Source of the DNA: Batkoa obscura
Taxonomy: Eukaryota > Entomophthoromycota > Entomophthoromycetes > Entomophthorales > Batkoaceae
Assembly: GCA_030770535.1 (NCBI GenBank)
Contig: JASVEC010000028.1
Coordinates: forward strand, 186,001-250,000
Length of the DNA: 64,000 nt
Direction: 5' to 3'
The translations under genes and the position numbers were made by a program. Shown in pieces: positions 25,453 to 36,565 of the stretch. The notes beneath the pieces are model-generated. The model was given only the letters and a program-made list of their open reading frames with translations, ran no database searches and was not told the DNA's origin. The stretch's first letter is position 1. Each line of letters begins with the position of its first letter.

Positions 25453-26311
25453 ATGAATTCTTTAATTGACAATCATTTTTCTCCTTTACATAAAACTAAG
25501 CGTTTTACTTTTATTAACAGGCTTATAAAGTAAACTATAGCAATATTTGTTATATGATAATTTCTCTGAACATTTATAGTATTCTTAACGACACTGCTTT
25601 TTCACATATAATAAGTTGGTCTGAAGATGGGCTCTCATTTATAATACACGATAAAGTGGAATTTCAAGGTCTTGTATTACCAAAATATTTCGATAGTAGT
25701 AAAATTGAGTCTTTCTCAAGGCAGTTAAATGTATATTTTCATTCGATTTTTTATATTGTATATTAACTCATTTATAGTTATATGGCTTCCAAAGATTGTC
25801 TGATGGTAGAAAGCAGCGTAATGGTCTCTCGAAATCAACATCATTCACTCACCCTTACTTTATTCGTGACAAGCCATACCTTATAAAATATATAAAAAGA
25901 AAGAATAGCTCTAAGGGCCTAGAAATAGAAGGAAGCGTCCAAAACTCAAAACCATTTAAAACCGAATCATCTAGTACAGAAAAATATAACAACATAAGAC
26001 AAAATGTACATGATAATGAACTTTCAATCACAACCATTTGTTTAAACTCTAACGTGGTATACTCCAACATAACCAATAGGTCTCCAACTTTTTACATTGA
26101 CAATTATAGTATGTATTCCAGTCAAAATTACCAAAATCAATGCTTCATAAATCAAAGTTACTCAAACCAGAATTACCTTAATCAAAATTACTCAAAACAG
26201 ATCTACTCTTCTGAAGAATATAGCAGCTTTAAGTTTAACTGTGAACCAGCTTGCCTTCAGCAAAACCCTTATGTAATCCCTTCTCAATCGTACTACCTCC
26301 CACTCCAATAA
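25453..26311 (+). CDS. HSF-type DNA-binding transcription factor
   Basis: Three exons are read, with introns at about 25530-25577 and 25731-25777. The start at 25453 gives MNSLIDNHFSPLHKTKRF. The joined HSF domain reads INRLINILNDTAFSHIISW, then SEDGLSFIIHDKVEFQGLVL and PKYFDSSKIESFSRQLN, then LYGFQRLSDGRKQRNG, and ends THPYFIRDKPYLIKYIKRK. This is the complete winged-helix domain, including the recognition helix S-F-S-R-Q-L-N-L-Y-G-F. The rest (about residues 130-250) is polar, ending in Asn/Gln/Tyr repeats of the form N-Q-x-Y-x-N-Q, a possible activation or prion-like segment. No leucine-zipper trimerisation domain is visible, so it may be closer to short HSF-like regulators (Sfl1/Skn7-related) than to Hsf1. 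It is the only host gene in about 9 kb of repeat-rich DNA. Confidence 0.82.
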
Positions 26312-28243
26312 TTAATACGCTTATAACAAGTTCCATTGGTGTTTGTTTTTTTGCAACTACCTTGAAAGCAAAACTAAATTCCTATTTCTATTTTCATGGC
26401 GTTTTTAGCCAATAGTGATGCTGTAACCTTCTATTTATGAATGATTAAATAAAATGATAACTTATACTTGAAAATTAGCTCTAAACTAAAAATAGCTTTT
26501 TATGAATTTTTTCATTGTTCCATTTACGCTTAATTATAAAACAAATGTTACAAAAATCGTATCATTAAGCTCATATTTAATAGTCTGGGATTATTTTATC
26601 ACTTTTATTATACTTTTCTAATTAATAACCCCTTATTTTTAAATCTTCAATTTCAAAATCAGAGCTAATGTATAGTTTTTAGCAACATTATCTCATATCC
26701 ATTTTCTAATAAAAATAGACTAATAAACCTGATTAAAAGTATTCTAGACTAAATTTAATTATTGTAATACTAACTTGAGGATATCGTATATATTATATTA
26801 ATTTATGTATATATGACTTTATGAGTCAGTTATACTAAAAGTGGAAATGATATTACCAAGTGTTCCTTCTAAGTTTTCTTATTTTTGAGTAATAGACACA
26901 GCCTTGTGTAGTATTTTATAGAAAAGAAACAAGAATAAGGAAATAAAAATTAAAGAGTATGGACTTTGAAATATCATACACATTGCTTTCATATGAGCGG
27001 AGGGGATCCTTATTTTGATATTAACTAAGTAAAGTTGAAAATATAAATTAGACGTATTGAAATTTACCAATACTAGTTTTGTTTCAATTTTAAATTTATA
27101 TTTAAGAATTTCAAAACATAGCAACTCTATTATATAATTTAAAAATGTTATAATCTTGTTATAATAACGTATAATACAGGTATTCAATAATATAAAGTGA
27201 ACAAATACTAATTAATGAAAACTGAATAATTTAAGGGCGGAAATAAACAGAACTTAATATATATTATTTATTAATATTAAGCAAAAGCTTTACCACAAAG
27301 GAGTTAAAGCTTTTTTGATGTAAATATTGCTCAGAAATTGTATCATCAAAAATAAACTTTTTGTAATTTGTAGCTAATTCATTAAACATATAGTATATCA
27401 ATAATTTTCAAGTCCTTTAATAATAGATGAATATTGAAAACAGTGTTAACATATTAGCTACTTGACCAACTACTTAAAACCTATTTAAAGTGAATATACA
27501 TGCTAAATATTTATTGCCATAATTGCTTCATATTATATAAAGCTTTGGAAAAACAAAATAACAATGACTCACGATTAACAGACTAAGTAAAGAAAAAAAC
27601 TAAAACTACAGAAAATAAGAACAAACTTATTTCCGCTATGTTTATGATTTAATACAAGCTTTAACAATCTTGGGCGAGCCAAAATTCTCAAGTGGTTTAT
27701 TACAGAAAGGTGAAATAAATCAAGGTAAATAACCTTGTGGACTAAGTAAAACAATAAAGTTTAGCACTAAGGTTTACGGTTTAATGTACTTAGAAGTTCA
27801 GAGAAAATAGGTAAAGGTTTCCAGCTATAAGCTATAAATTTAGTTGCAGAAGTTCACCTTTTTTCATCATTTACAACGGATTGATATTTTTTTTCAGCAA
27901 AGAATTAATATAGGGGGAGTGGAAATGCTAAGGAAAGCTGGATAGCAAGATAGATGATAATTTTTATTCATCCAAAACCTCTTTATATACCTTTTATTTT
28001 TAATGTTCAAATTTTTGCTATAACATGCCTTTCTCACAATCTATAGTTTATCCAAGCTTCGCTAAAAAAACTTAATAAGCAATAAATATTACAAAAGAGG
28101 AGCATTTTACAAGGACTAACAAAAAACAGGTTATTTTTGACAAAAAAATTAAAAAGATATAAAGTTATTATTAAATATAATTAAATACATATAACAGCCT
28201 AACTGTTCACTTCATCTAAATGTACCCAAGTCATTAATGAGTA

Positions 28244-28393
28244 GAATCAAGATTGTAAATATAACCCAGAAGCTATACCAAGCGAGCTTGTAAAATGCCC
28301 TTGCTTTAAACGTGTGGCATATTTCAAGCGATCAAGGAGGCATACAATTTGCTCTTGCACCTATCCTGAGATGGCAGGGAAGGGCTTCACGTG
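28244..28393 (+). other. Short coding-like relic with Cys/His pattern
   Basis: About 50 codons are open in one frame with composition clearly less AT-rich than the surroundings. The readable part is ELVKCPCFKRVAYFKRSRRH followed by TICSCTYPEMAGKGF and a stop. The Cys-x-Cys...Arg-Arg-His...Cys-x-Cys spacing resembles a zinc-binding stretch. No start codon or flanking exons could be fixed. It may be a fragment of a transposon protein or of a degenerate gene. Confidence 0.25.
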
Positions 28394-28879
28394 ACTAATA
28401 AACTATTTAATAATTTATTTATTTATAGCATATCCAATGTCATAGACAAGAAAATTACTAAATTTAATAAAAATATTATTGCTGTATTTGGAAATTTACT
28501 TTTATATGTTTTAATGAGTGTAAATTTCCTAATTAGTATATTGGTATTAATAACAGTGAAAAAAGCTTATTAGAATTGGTTGTTTCAATACAATAATATA
28601 TATTACTACATATGTCAGCTTATAACAAAAAAGATAGAAGCAGATAATTTTTTAGCGTAAATGTCAAGTGAGCCAAGGATCACTCAGAAAAATAAGGTCC
28701 AAGTATAAAAATTAACCATATTGCTTTATTTACCATGCTTAGAAAGAATAAAAAATAGGTTGTGCGGATTTTTTTATTAGTTTGTATATTTTAAATTAAG
28801 AAGTTAGGTTCCAATATAAAAGAGTGTACTCAAGTAACTTACCTATTATAGCGCAATATTTATTTGAGCATATCTATCA

Positions 28880-28981
28880 TATAGGGGTGTTTTTTTTTAT
28901 TTCGTCACTTTTTCCATTTTTTAAGCATTATTTGAATGTAAAGATTGTTAGTAAAATTCTTCAAAAAAACACATCCCCATA
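28880..28981 (+). mobile_element. MITE copy 9
   Basis: This is 102 bp, with left end TATAGGGGTGTTTTTTTTTA and right end ACATCCCCATA. The core hairpin is changed to GCATTATTTGAATG but still pairs. Confidence 0.85.
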
Positions 28982-29290
28982 TAATAGTCCTAAAACTCAT
29001 GAACAATTTATGAAGTGGGGTATTTTAAAGTTACAAACATCTAAATGATTAACTGGGAGTAATTGTATAGTATTCCGCCATACTAAAAATAATACTAAGC
29101 TAAGAGGCTAGCGGATGGCTTTTTTGTCAAAAATAATTAAGGCGATAAACACATCATTAAGGATTTTATATAGAAACCAAAATGATTGATTTTTGTATTT
29201 TTGAAAATAAATTTTGTTTAAAAATTATTTCCAAGGATATGATTGGTTGGTGTAAGAATATGAGTTTATAGCTTTGTTCTGAAATTGCGA

Positions 29291-29393
29291 TATGGGGATG
29301 TATTTTTTTGTTTAAGAATTATACTAACAGTTTTCCACTTAAATGACGCTTAAAAAATGGAAAAAATAATGAAACCAAAAAAAACATCCCTAT
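29291..29393 (-). mobile_element. MITE copy 10
   Basis: This is 103 bp in minus orientation, starting TATGGGGATGTATTTTTTTG and ending ACATCCCTATA. The core is diverged. Confidence 0.87.
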
Positions 29394-29605
29394 ATTCCTT
29401 CCGAAAATTCGAATTCAAGGTTTACAGCCTAAATCATAGATAATAACATACGAAAAGCGGGCAATTTTTCCATGTTTGGTAAATTGTAACTTAAGCCACA
29501 TCAAAAGAGTTTCAACTAATAATATAAACCTATTGCCCTCTTAAGTTTGAATTTATTGGTTAAAATTAGTTGTATGGGAGAAATTTATACCGGCAATAAT
29601 TAGAA

Positions 29606-29623
29606 AAACGTATTAATACGTTT
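29606..29623. repeat. Perfect 18-bp palindrome
   Basis: AAACGTATTAATACGTTT is its own reverse complement. It stands alone in the desert, 190 bp before a MITE. It may be chance in AT-rich DNA. Confidence 0.6.
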
Positions 29624-29795
29624 CTCGACAACAATGTGTTAATGGAGAGTTTGTCCAAAAGCAATAGCTAATTGATGATTGATTAAATAGTAATAAATTA
29701 AGCAACAAAAGCTATATCTATGATGCATCTAACTATCATACTACTATTTATTCTTTTTTAAACACTAAAATAAACAGCCAATAAAGTATTCAAAA

Positions 29796-29897
29796 TATGG
29801 GGGTACTTTTTTTAGCTCCATTATTTTTTCTATTTTTAAGCGCTATTTCAGCGGAGAGGTTGTTGGTAAAATTCTTAAACAAAAAATACACCCCTAT
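29796..29897 (+). mobile_element. MITE copy 11
   Basis: This is 102 bp, with left end TATGGGGGTACTTTTTTTAG, core AAGCGCTATTTCAGCGG and right end ACACCCCTATA. Confidence 0.87.
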
Positions 29898-30118
29898 ATA
29901 CTTTTATTAATATTAATGGTTTAAACAAGTGTGTATTTTAGTTATATAAATTCATTCATGATTATAGAAATAGCGTGTAAAATATTATAACTCATACATT
30001 AAATAAAGCTGGCTAAAGTAGTTTAGATAGAAATAAGTAAAAATAAGCATAGTTTAATCTAACAAATTTTAATAAAGGTAAAAACTTAAAACTACACTGA
30101 AAAAATAAAAGGGTTAGA

Positions 30119-32453
30119 TTAGGTATTTGGCTCATTATTATTTGTATCGCTTTTCTCATTATTTTCTTCTTTTCGGTTTTCATCCTTTTTGTTAATTAAA
30201 TTGCCTATTACATTTGTTTCATCAATTTGATCCTCAATTTTCTTTATCGATAGACCAAGCTCTTTGACTGAACTTAGTATTATGTTAATAGAGTTCGATA
30301 ACTTTTCATTTTTGATTAATTTCTTTTGTGGTAATTGATCTGAGTTTTTTAAATTTAGCTCACCATGTAAACCATATATGGATTTCCAATAAAAAAGGTT
30401 CATAATTGTTAACAAAACCAATACCCCAGTAAGAGAATATGACTGTGGTAGATCGTTAACATATTCTGCCACATCATTAAACAACTTTGATGCTAGGTTT
30501 ATTATAACTGTCACTCCCGTAACGGTGTTATTTTGTTCAGTACCATTATTCTGATTACCAGTTTCTTCTTTTGAGGATCCATTAATTTCATTGCTTCCTT
30601 CTTTACTTATTCGTTGAATAGAAGGATCTAATAAATCAGATTTACCACTCAGGTATTTTTGTATCTCATTGTCAAATTCTTTGAAGTAGGTTTGGTTCCC
30701 ATCTGCTATGCCTTTTTCTATTGCTGACTTAAGCCAAGACGATTTTAGCCATTCACTGCCCCCAGTAACTACAATGCGAGTCCCTGCCAAACCATCATTC
30801 ATCATACAGAATCGTACTTTGGCTCTAAAAGACGAACCAGAGGGAACATCTAAAGATTCTACTGAACTTTCAATGGTAGCATGATTTGGAAAATCAAAAC
30901 CAACTTGCCTCTCTGTAACAATGCATCTTGTTGACTTAGGTCCTAATGGGTTTGTTAATGGTTTCACATATGTAATTTTACGCACTGGCCCATCCCACGG
31001 TTCCACTTTAACATCTGAATTAAACTTTGATAAAAATCTATAAAGCCACTCGGTTTTTTCTCCGAAAATTAAATCATAAAATTCACTAAGCTGTATATGT
31101 ATAGTTTTATCTAACACCTTTGTATCAAGATGGCCAGTGTAATAGCACGGACATAGAGTTGCTTCATCAGCCGTTTTGTTATTAGAGTTTTCAAAATCAA
31201 ACTCTTTACTGTTTGATGGCTCAGTTGAAGTTGCAGCTGGACATGAATTTGCTGATCCTCGGTTTTTATGAGTTATATCTAATGTTGGAAAATAAGAATC
31301 TTCAGTATTTTCCATAGTCTCTAATTCCGATCTAAACGTATCAATTGGCTTTTCTGTACTATTTGATGATGGGCGTTTTAGATTTGTTCGAATATCTTTC
31401 CATAGGTTAAGCAACTGCATGACCACTGAGTCTCTATTTCTAAAAGAAGTAAACATGTATTTACGATGTAGTGTATTGACCTGGATAGCACTTGGGATTA
31501 CATAAGCCACGTGCCTTTTCTCTATGAATACAATTTCAGAAAAAGGTATCGATATCTAGAAAGAGGATTCAATATTATAAATGTGATTTAAACTATTAAA
31601 ACTAATTACTCTATTAACCCAGCCAAAAAGATTAGAATGAAATGAAACAAAGTTTTGAGTTACATAAAGCCTTCCTTGTACTAAAGTCCCTTTTTGAAGC
31701 GCACAACCATAATCTATAACTTAACTTAATAAAGTAAAGTAAAATATTGATAATATTACCAGAAACCAAAAGCTCAGATAATGGCATTGTTGGGAATAGT
31801 GTATGAAAGTCGGAATTTTTTTTCTTGCTAACAGAATCCATATGGATCGCTTCATTTTGCGTCTGCAAACTTGAGTTATTAATGCTAATCGAATCATTTT
31901 GATCTCCATTCTTATCCTTTTTTGAATTCAAATCTTCTTCATCCATATTATTTATATTAGCTAATTCGTTTTTATGATTTTCTAAACTTTCAGGTTCTTT
32001 TGAGTCAATTGTTTTAGTTGACTCATTAAAACTCTTTAGATCCAGGCTTGTTTCCGAACTCTTGTCAGATCTTTTATCACCATTTAGAGTTTTGATCAAT
32101 TCATCTGTTAATGACAATGGAGAGCCTGGGGAAAACTCAAAAGGATTGGCGTTACGAGGCAGAGATTTGGTAGTTAAATTAGGAATCACAGGCTTTGAAG
32201 GCTTTGCTTTAGCTAAAGGTAAAGTAAGTCCATTACCTTGAATTTTAATTTTAGGGGTACTGAGTTGCTTTTTTTCCTCCGTCTCTTCCGCTATATGTGC
32301 TGATTGTGGCTCTTTTATATTAATGTCCGATTGCGGCGATAAGGGAAAACCTGGTGTACTAGGTGAATAAGGCAATGGAGCAAGCTTTTGTTTTGATTTC
32401 TTGCTGCCTCCATTTACTGGTCCGGCAATTTTTAATTCATCTGAACTGGACAT
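30119..32453 (-). CDS. GRAM-VASt sterol transfer protein (Lam/Ysp/GRAMD1 family)
   Basis: Three exons: 32453-31760, 31713-31619 and 31555-30119, in frame, giving about 741 residues. The first about 230 residues are a disordered Ser/Pro/Glu/Lys-rich leader. The GRAM domain begins DFHTLFPTMPLSELLVS, crosses the first intron to DYGCALQKGTLVQGRLYV, then VSFHSNLFGW, and crosses the second to ISIPFSEIVFIEKRH. The VASt sterol-binding domain includes FYDLIFGEKTEWLYRFLSKF, then VEPWDGPVRKITYVKPL and ATIESSVESLDVP. A single membrane segment (YSLTGVLVLLTIMNLFYW) follows, then a coiled-coil, charged tail. This order is that of ER-anchored proteins at ER-plasma membrane contacts that move sterol. An upstream in-frame ATG at 32465 would add four residues. 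The second intron starts GTTAAT, a weak donor. Confidence 0.88.
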
Positions 32454-32975
32454 TTTATAGAACAAACAATCTAAAAAAAATAAACTGAACTTTAAATTTA
32501 TGTTTCCACTTTTATGCTATTTCAAATTAATTAATTACATAAAAAACAAAACTTCAAAGCCAATAGAATAAAGCTAAGCGCCAAGTTTCAACATTTTGTT
32601 TATTTTTTAATTCGCTGTAATCTAACTTTAGGGAGAGGAGAAATTCTTTTACTTTTCTTAATCCTTTTTGACTGATTTAAACCCTGAATATATTTATACC
32701 AACTTTTATTTAAATAGCTGACATAACAATATTATTTCAGCGCCTCTTTTAAAACCTTCTTGAAATGACCGCCAAGAGTAGCGTAAAATTTGTAAGAATA
32801 GACAATTACACTTTTTTGGATCTTGAACAAAAATACCCCAATCAGGGTTTGATACTAGGAAACATAATGATTATGTCATAAAATCCCTTGGTTTATTACT
32901 TTAATTTCCTATTAGACCGAAAATCAAAATCAGAAACATAAAATTAAAAAAACTATATTATAATAAAGCTTTTTA

Positions 32976-33356
32976 TTAATAACTATGAGTATAACAATTT
33001 GTAGGGCTTATAATAATACATTTAGTTTCATAATCAGTAACTAATACAGTTGATGTAACAGTTTTAGTTGGGCAATCTTTTGTATAGCAAGTAGTAGGCT
33101 TAACGGTAATAGTTTTAGTATCAATATTTGTCACAGTCGAGGTTGAAGTAACTGTGTCAGAGGGACAGTACTTGGTAGAACAAGTAGTAGGTTGAGCCGT
33201 GATTGTTTTAGTATTGGAGCAAGTAACAGTTATCGTAGAGGTAGTAGTATTTGTAGGACAATACCTTGGTTTGCATTTCTCAATTTTATGAGAGTTCAAT
33301 CTTAAAGAAATTGCGAGAACTAAAGTTAAAATTTTATACATTAATTTTATAAACAA
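32976..33356 (-). CDS. Small secreted Thr/Cys-rich repeat protein
   Basis: This is a 126-residue ORF. The first about 22 residues (MFIKLMYKILTLVLAISLRL) form a signal peptide; an internal Met at residue 6 is an alternative start. The rest is three units of about 31 residues, each starting Y/D-C-P and carrying T-x-T-x-T-V-T, then TKTITxxPTTC: YCPTNTTTSTITVT, YCPSDTVTSTSTVT, DCPTKTVTSTVLVT. Regular Cys pairs suggest disulfides, and the Thr runs suggest O-mannosylation, as in cell-wall or secreted fungal proteins. The third unit has an extra Cys (ETKCIIISP). A second small gene with the same Y-C-P and T-rich pattern lies at 34149-34316 on the other strand. The family is not known to me. Confidence 0.65.
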   Translation of the reverse strand: MFIKLMYKILTLVLAISLRLNSHKIEKCKPRYCPTNTTTSTITVTCSNTKTITAQPTTCSTKYCPSDTVTSTSTVTNIDTKTITVKPTTCYTKDCPTKTVTSTVLVTDYETKCIIISPTNCYTHSY

Positions 33357-34148
33357 TCAAAAAGCAGTTTAGATTTAATTTTGTTATTTCAATATCGTTG
33401 GTTTTATACTTTAATTTTCATATCGCTTCTCTTAATCAGTCATAATTATAGTTTTAATGTTCTTTATCATCATAGCTTTAATATCTTGAAATTTCAATGA
33501 TAAAAGAACTTCCTTTAACTTTTATTAAAATTTTAGTATAGGCAGAGAAGTGATAAATTGAAGAACCCGCTACTATTTCTTATTATAAAACCTGTTTTCT
33601 CACATAAAATAAGTTAAAATTAACTTTTAATTTATTTCGTGATAAATAAATAGCTTATTGAGATCAAACAAAGTCTTGAGGATTTTAAAAAAATATTGTG
33701 AAGCAAACTCAAATTTTACACCATTTGAATAGAGTTAAGATTTTCTGATAGCTACTATTTCTAAAAATACGTTTCGAGTTCTTTATTTATCAATTATAAG
33801 CATTTCGGCTAAAATGTAGCTGGTTGAGATAAATTATAATAGTTGTTTTTAAATTATACAAAGATTAATCAATTCTTTGTAACAGTTTCAAATTCTATTA
33901 TTGCTTTGGACTCCACTTTATATTTAATAATTCTTTAACTTCAAAATCAAATGTAAAATAAATTAAAGTATTTTAAAATTAGCTACAAGATAATTAGATA
34001 AAATTTTTAACAAAATATATTATGCTATTGTATTGTAATCAGTTTGAGAAGATTGTGTATAAAAGAGAAGATTTTTAATTCAATAAAATCAAAAACATTT
34101 AATATTTAAACAGACATTGAGATTGACTTTTAACATCCAACAAGTACA
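33357..34148. promoter_or_regulatory. Divergent intergenic region between two small secreted-protein genes
   Basis: This 792-bp AT-rich region lies between the start codons of the two Thr-rich secreted proteins. It could allow joint control. No motif was recognised. Confidence 0.35.
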
Positions 34149-34316
34149 ATGAAATTTTTAGCTATAGTTTTCTTTGCCTCTTCAATCCTTTCTCAAGACT
34201 TGATAAATGACTGGAAACCTCCATATTGTCCTCCACGTCCAACTACCTATATTACTAGTACTACCACCACGTATGTCACTAAAACCGAAACTAAGCCTTG
34301 TCCAACTTGGTGGTAA
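34149..34316 (+). CDS. Tiny secreted Thr/Pro/Cys-rich protein, 55 residues
   Basis: ATG at 34149, TAA at 34314-34316. The product starts with a signal peptide (MKFLAIVFFASSILSQ) and continues DLINDWKPPYCPPRPTTYIT, then STTTTYVTKTETKPCPTWW. The YCP and C-P elements and the T-T-x-T-T-T-x-V-T run resemble one unit of the repeat protein at 32976-33356. The peptide has two Cys residues (YCP and PCP), which could form a single disulfide. Short length makes the call uncertain, but a good signal peptide and biased mature part in a single frame support it. Confidence 0.55.
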   Translation: MKFLAIVFFASSILSQDLINDWKPPYCPPRPTTYITSTTTTYVTKTETKPCPTWW

Positions 34317-34591
34317 TCAGCTTAATAATTGTGCTATTATACCTTAACAAGGTTTGTCAAGTTTTCTAATAAATATTGGTTTAACTATATTTCTGTTATC
34401 TGATTTATCTATGATTTTTTTAAATATTTATACCCTTTTAATGTATATTTTAATAGAGCTTTTTAAATTTAGATCAGCTGTAAATAGTACTAAGCATAAT
34501 AGTAATAATATTTGTAAGTTATATTAGAATATACTGTTAACAATAAATTCATTATACATTCAGTAAATACTTTTTGAACCATAAGCCAATA

Positions 34592-34694
34592 AATGGGGAT
34601 GTATTTTTTTGTTTAAGAATTTTACTAATAATCTTTCTGCTCAAATAGCACTTAAAAAATAGAAAAAATAATGAAGCTAAAAAAACACCCCCAA
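34592..34694 (-). mobile_element. MITE copy 12
   Basis: This is 103 bp in minus orientation, from AATGGGGATGTATTTTTTTG to ACACCCCCAAA. The flanking TA has become AA on both sides. The core is CTGCTCAAATAGCACTT. Confidence 0.85.
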
Positions 34695-34860
34695 ATGTTA
34701 ACAATTTTTATAAAAATAGTTTAATATGCTATTTGTATAATGTGTTAAAAATAACTAGATAAAGGCCTTATCATTGTTAATTGAGGTAAAATAAGTTACA
34801 ATAATCATTAATTACACTATTATTTAATATATTTGTTAATTTACAAATATTCAATAATTA

Positions 34861-36060
34861 TCAAAAAGGATTTTTATAAGCAACAGGGCCAAAATGATTG
34901 GAAATAAACTCATAACAAAGAAAACCAACTGCAGTAGAAGGAACAGCTTTGTACAAAGAGTTACCAAATCCTTTAAAGAAAAAATTCCTCGCACCTTCCC
35001 TTTTAATAAGTTTGAGTATCTGTTTTGCGGTGCCACTATAAAGTTTTTTGAAATAGGGTTGATTAATTTCCATTTTTCCAGCCCTTACTAACAGTATTGT
35101 TCTGGCTTTTTCTAAAGGATAATCTATAAATTGGAATCCTGTTCCAGCTATAATTCCTGATGCTACAACTATACTTCCTTGTTTAAATACTTGACCCCAA
35201 GTTAATTTTGTTTCGGGTGTTTTTATTATACCGTAATGATCTGTCAAGTATCTTTTGCTATTTTCAAACAATCCAAAAAAGGCTGCAAATCCTAATGAAT
35301 CCTAGTCCTTTTTAGTAAAAATCAAATAATAAATAATAATTGTTACTTTTACGCAATTTAGCAAAAACCCACGATAAGCTGCACTAACTCCCAATTGTTT
35401 TAATGTAGATTTATAATATGCTGATATATTCCTATGCTTTCCATCTAACAATTGCTTAGCCTCCATCCTTATTTTTATTGAATCAAAAGGGGTTGCTATA
35501 ATAGATTGTGAAAACCCGGCCATAAACCCAGCTAGATAAAAAGAGGTACTTTGGTCAAAATGATTCTTGAAGATGGGGAGTGTTTGATCATAAGTGGCAA
35601 ATAGACTTATCCCAATAAACGAATTGATAAACATAGGTGGTAAAACATACTTTGGTATAAATTTCATCCCCTTTTTTTTAACTGCGTGAGATATCAATCC
35701 AATAGATGTGGTTCGAAAATTAATTAATTGTCCACTTTTTTTCTTCATTTGTTCAGGTGGAACAAGCGCTCTGGCTAAATCTAAGTAATCTATCCTTATT
35801 GGCCTGAACAGTTTTATTGGGGCACGAAACCAAAAATATAAAGGATACATGATTACAGAACGAGCAATCCCAGTTAATACAGAAGAATATGGGGAATTTT
35901 TCATTTGATTTATCGGGTCTATTTCTCCATTAAATATTGGTGGTACGTTTATTTCACAATCGATATTTGTTTCAGCTAAAGCGTCTCTATTTATTTCATC
36001 AGCCGTCACTTCCATACCTTCTGCCATTGTTAAAAAACGATTAATTGATAAGTTACCCAA
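34861..36060 (-). CDS. Mitochondrial carrier (SLC25-like) family protein
   Basis: Two exons, 36060-35347 and 35301-34861, separated by an intron with GTAACA donor and CTAG acceptor, give about 384 residues. Carrier repeat signatures are degenerate in the first repeat (GIARSVIMYPLYFWFRAPIK), clear in the second (FMAGFSQSIIATPFDSIKIR, with the P-x-D-x-x-K-x-R motif) and recognisable in the third (GFQFIDYPLEKARTILLVR). Between them are the usual A-Y-R-G-F and F-F-K-G-F-G-N-S elements that follow even-numbered helices. The substrate cannot be told. A divergent first repeat and an acidic leader of about 50 residues recall the less-studied fungal carriers. An internal Met at 36027 (MAEGMEV) is a possible later start. 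Location in the inner mitochondrial membrane is inferred. Confidence 0.8.
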
Positions 36061-36208
36061 AAAAATTCAAATAATGAAGTTAGCCAATCGTAGTGCTTTA
36101 AATTCCATAATTAAAAACATTGTGAATGCCATTTTTCGTTTCTAATTTTGTCCACTTTTTAAGCTCTTGAAATTTAAATAAAATTCTATCAAATTTTGAA
36201 CATCAACA

Positions 36209-36313
36209 TATGGGGGTGTTTTTTTTGATTTCGTCACTTTTTCCATCTTTTAAGTGTTATTTGAGTGGGAAAACTATTAGTAAAATTCATAAACAAAAAA
36301 ATACATCCTCATA
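36209..36313 (+). mobile_element. MITE copy 13
   Basis: This is 105 bp, with left end TATGGGGGTGTTTTTTTTGA, core AAGTGTTATTTGAGTGG and right end ACATCCTCATA. Confidence 0.87.
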
Positions 36314-36565
36314 TGAAAATTTTACCCTTAACTTTAACCAAATTTTTAAACTTACCCATATACAAAATACATTGTTTTTAAATGTAATTTATTAGTTCTT
36401 AGGTCAAATAAAATAAGCAAGAAAGTATTAAAAGGTGAGTCAAAAAGGTGAAAAGTTGTAGTATTTATTAAAAACAATAAAAATAAGATGGAAACAAAGC
36501 TGAATATTGATCTAAATTCATGATTTCAAAATATAGAAAATTAACTAAAAAAGCAAAGCTGACAA

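Larger units (their letters stand above)
26312..30118. other. Gene-poor desert with MITEs
   Basis: No host gene was recognised. The interval contains three MITE copies (28880, 29291, 29796), one short coding-like relic (28244-28393) and an 18-bp palindrome (29606-29623). Long AT-rich stretches with only chance short ORFs fill the rest. Confidence 0.5.

Noticed and set aside
26879-27187. 102-residue minus-strand hydrophobic ORF in the desert
   Set aside because: Composition is what AT-rich noncoding DNA gives by chance, and there is no domain, splice support or conserved context.
28391-29048. Short ORFs around 28.4-29.0 kb
   Set aside because: One is low-complexity Ile/Asn sequence. The other is created by a MITE being read through.
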